A stretch of DNA of 64,000 nt from Halovivax gelatinilyticus (lineage in GTDB: Archaea; Halobacteriota; Halobacteria; Halobacteriales; Natrialbaceae), in contig NZ_CP101322.1 of assembly GCF_024300625.1 (NCBI RefSeq), forward strand, positions 199,992 to 263,991, given 5' to 3'. The notes below the pieces were generated by a model, which had not been told where the DNA came from, made no database searches, and saw only the letters and a list, made by a program, of their open reading frames with translations. The position numbers and the translations under genes were made by a program. Each line of letters begins with the position of its first letter. Position 1 is the first letter of the stretch. Shown piece by piece: positions 63,045 to 64,000 of the stretch.

Positions 63045-64000
63045 TCACGATTCTCGCGGGTCTACCAGTTCATTGATTCGGTCGCCGACGAGGAAGATGC
63101 AGAGTATCAACAGGGTCAGTGCGACTGCGGGCACGACGGCGTCCCACCAGACGTACCACCAGTATCCGTACGGCTGATCGAATCCGTCGGCGATCTCCTC
63201 GCCCAGCGAGACGGTGTAGGCGTGCGTGTGGAGTAAATCCAGATACGAGAGGGCGGCCTCGGCGAGCATGTAGATGGGGACCAGCGTAACGATGGGGACG
63301 AACACGCCGGTCGTCACGTTCGGTAGCACGTGGTATCTGACCACGTAGAGGTTTCCGGCACCCGCCGCCCGCGCGGACTCGACGTACTGTTCGGTTTTCA
63401 CCCGAAGCACTTCGCTTCTCACCAGACGGGCGAATCCACCCCAGCTGAAGAGTCCGAACAGGAGTACCAGCAGAACGTGCGTTCGACCCGTCGCGAGCGC
63501 CATCATCACCAGCACGTACGCGAAGAACGCGGGGACGGACGTGACGACGTCGACCAGGCGCATCAGGACGTCGTCGACGCGACCACCGAGCGTCCCCGCC
63601 GTCACCCCGACGACCGTTCCGAGTCCGCCGGCGATGACGGCCGTCGAGACGCCGACCTGCAGGCTCGTCAGGATCCCTTGCGTGACGGCGTGTGAAATGT
63701 CTCGACCGGATCGGTCGGTTCCGAGCGGGTGTTCGAGGGTGCCGTAACAGGAGCCGTCGGATTCGGTCCCGACGCAGGTGTTCGGTATCCAGAACTCCGC
63801 GGAGAACCCGACCGGCGGGTTGTGGGAGACGGCCGGATCGAACTGTACCTCCCGTCCGACGACGAACTCGCCGTAAAACGCCATCGCGATCACCCAGCAC
63901 AGCACGAGTAGCGCGACGAGGGCGACGCGGTCCCGCGCGAACCGGACGAGAAATCGTCGAACCGCCGTCGGTCGCCTCGCGACGGCCGGGCCGACGACGA
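63045..64000 (-). CDS. Dipeptide/oligopeptide-type ABC transporter permease, DppC-like (5' end outside window)
   Basis: The frame is open to the window edge and ends at the stop at 63045. About 318 codons are visible: the basic cytoplasmic start, TM1 (RVALVALLVLCWVIAMAFYG), an extracellular loop with a pair of cysteines (CVGTESDGSC), and five more helices. The periplasmic-side GTDRSGRDISHAVTQG and the ATPase-coupling EAA loop (ESARAAGAGNLYVVRYHVLP) identify DppC/OppC permeases. The substrate may be peptides, nickel or glycosides. Partner subunits should lie beyond the window. Confidence 0.9.
   Translation of the reverse strand, partial: VVGPAVARRPTAVRRFLVRFARDRVALVALLVLCWVIAMAFYGEFVVGREVQFDPAVSHNPPVGFSAEFWIPNTCVGTESDGSCYGTLEHPLGTDRSGRDISHAVTQGILTSLQVGVSTAVIAGGLGTVVGVTAGTLGGRVDDVLMRLVDVVTSVPAFFAYVLVMMALATGRTHVLLVLLFGLFSWGGFARLVRSEVLRVKTEQYVESARAAGAGNLYVVRYHVLPNVTTGVFVPIVTLVPIYMLAEAALSYLDLLHTHAYTVSLGEEIADGFDQPYGYWWYVWWDAVVPAVALTLLILCIFLVGDRINELVDPRES

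Noticed and set aside
1-64000. CRISPR arrays, rRNA operon or complete insertion sequence
   Set aside because: No regularly spaced repeats, no rRNA-like stretches and no transposase with terminal repeats were seen in reading through the window.

Overview
The window comes from the chromosome of a haloarchaeon (class Halobacteria). The DNA is GC-rich, the predicted proteins are very acidic, and many genes are either leaderless with a TATA-like box about 26-30 bases upstream or lie in tightly overlapping operons. Gene families typical of this class are present: a GfcR-type regulator, UPF0179, DUF371, L37e, Lsm, and a haloarchaeal propionyl-CoA carboxylase with its small subunit. I cannot place the genus. 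No rRNA, CRISPR array, replication origin or complete insertion sequence is visible.

Layout. 1-8.5 kb: a partial FAD oxidoreductase, a cysteine-free PAPS-reductase/CysD-like protein, an amidohydrolase, a PLP aminotransferase, a 51-aa zinc-finger protein and an HTTM membrane protein. 8.5-13 kb: a four-PAS histidine kinase, a compact three-way-junction element with its own TATA box and terminator-like hairpin (candidate ncRNA), and a nucleotidyltransferase/HEPN toxin-antitoxin-like pair behind two operator repeats. 13-18 kb: a monothiol glutaredoxin, then a sugar-acid module (enolase-superfamily dehydratase plus KDPG-type aldolase) beside the sugar-catabolism regulator GfcR, and a second HTH/effector gene pair. 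18-22 kb: pccB-pccX-pccA. 22-29 kb: an NSS transporter and a branched-chain amino-acid type ABC transporter. 29-39 kb: a short-chain dehydrogenase and the operon prkA-prkA2-yeaH-spoVR, in which spoVR is interrupted by a 395-codon intein.

39.7-48.7 kb: small conserved haloarchaeal genes, a cold-shock protein, the fixA-fixB-fixC electron-transfer-flavoprotein operon, a bactofilin-like protein and an HNH protein. 49-54 kb: a chemotaxis transducer, a DUF192 protein, tRNA-Ser(CGA) and a MoxR ATPase. 54.5-58.6 kb: a DUF2342-type metalloprotease, lsm-rpl37e, purF and DUF420. 59-64 kb: a phosphodiesterase-like protein, DUF371, a cation efflux protein with a perfect palindrome on its promoter, endonuclease III and a truncated dipeptide-type ABC permease.

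Most notable observations: the SpoVR intein, inserted inside the conserved EGWA|SYW motif and carrying LAGLIDADG motifs plus a LacI-like helix-turn-helix; the candidate structured RNA at 11.2 kb; the two small HTH-plus-effector operons with palindromic operators; and the palindrome over the cation-efflux promoter.
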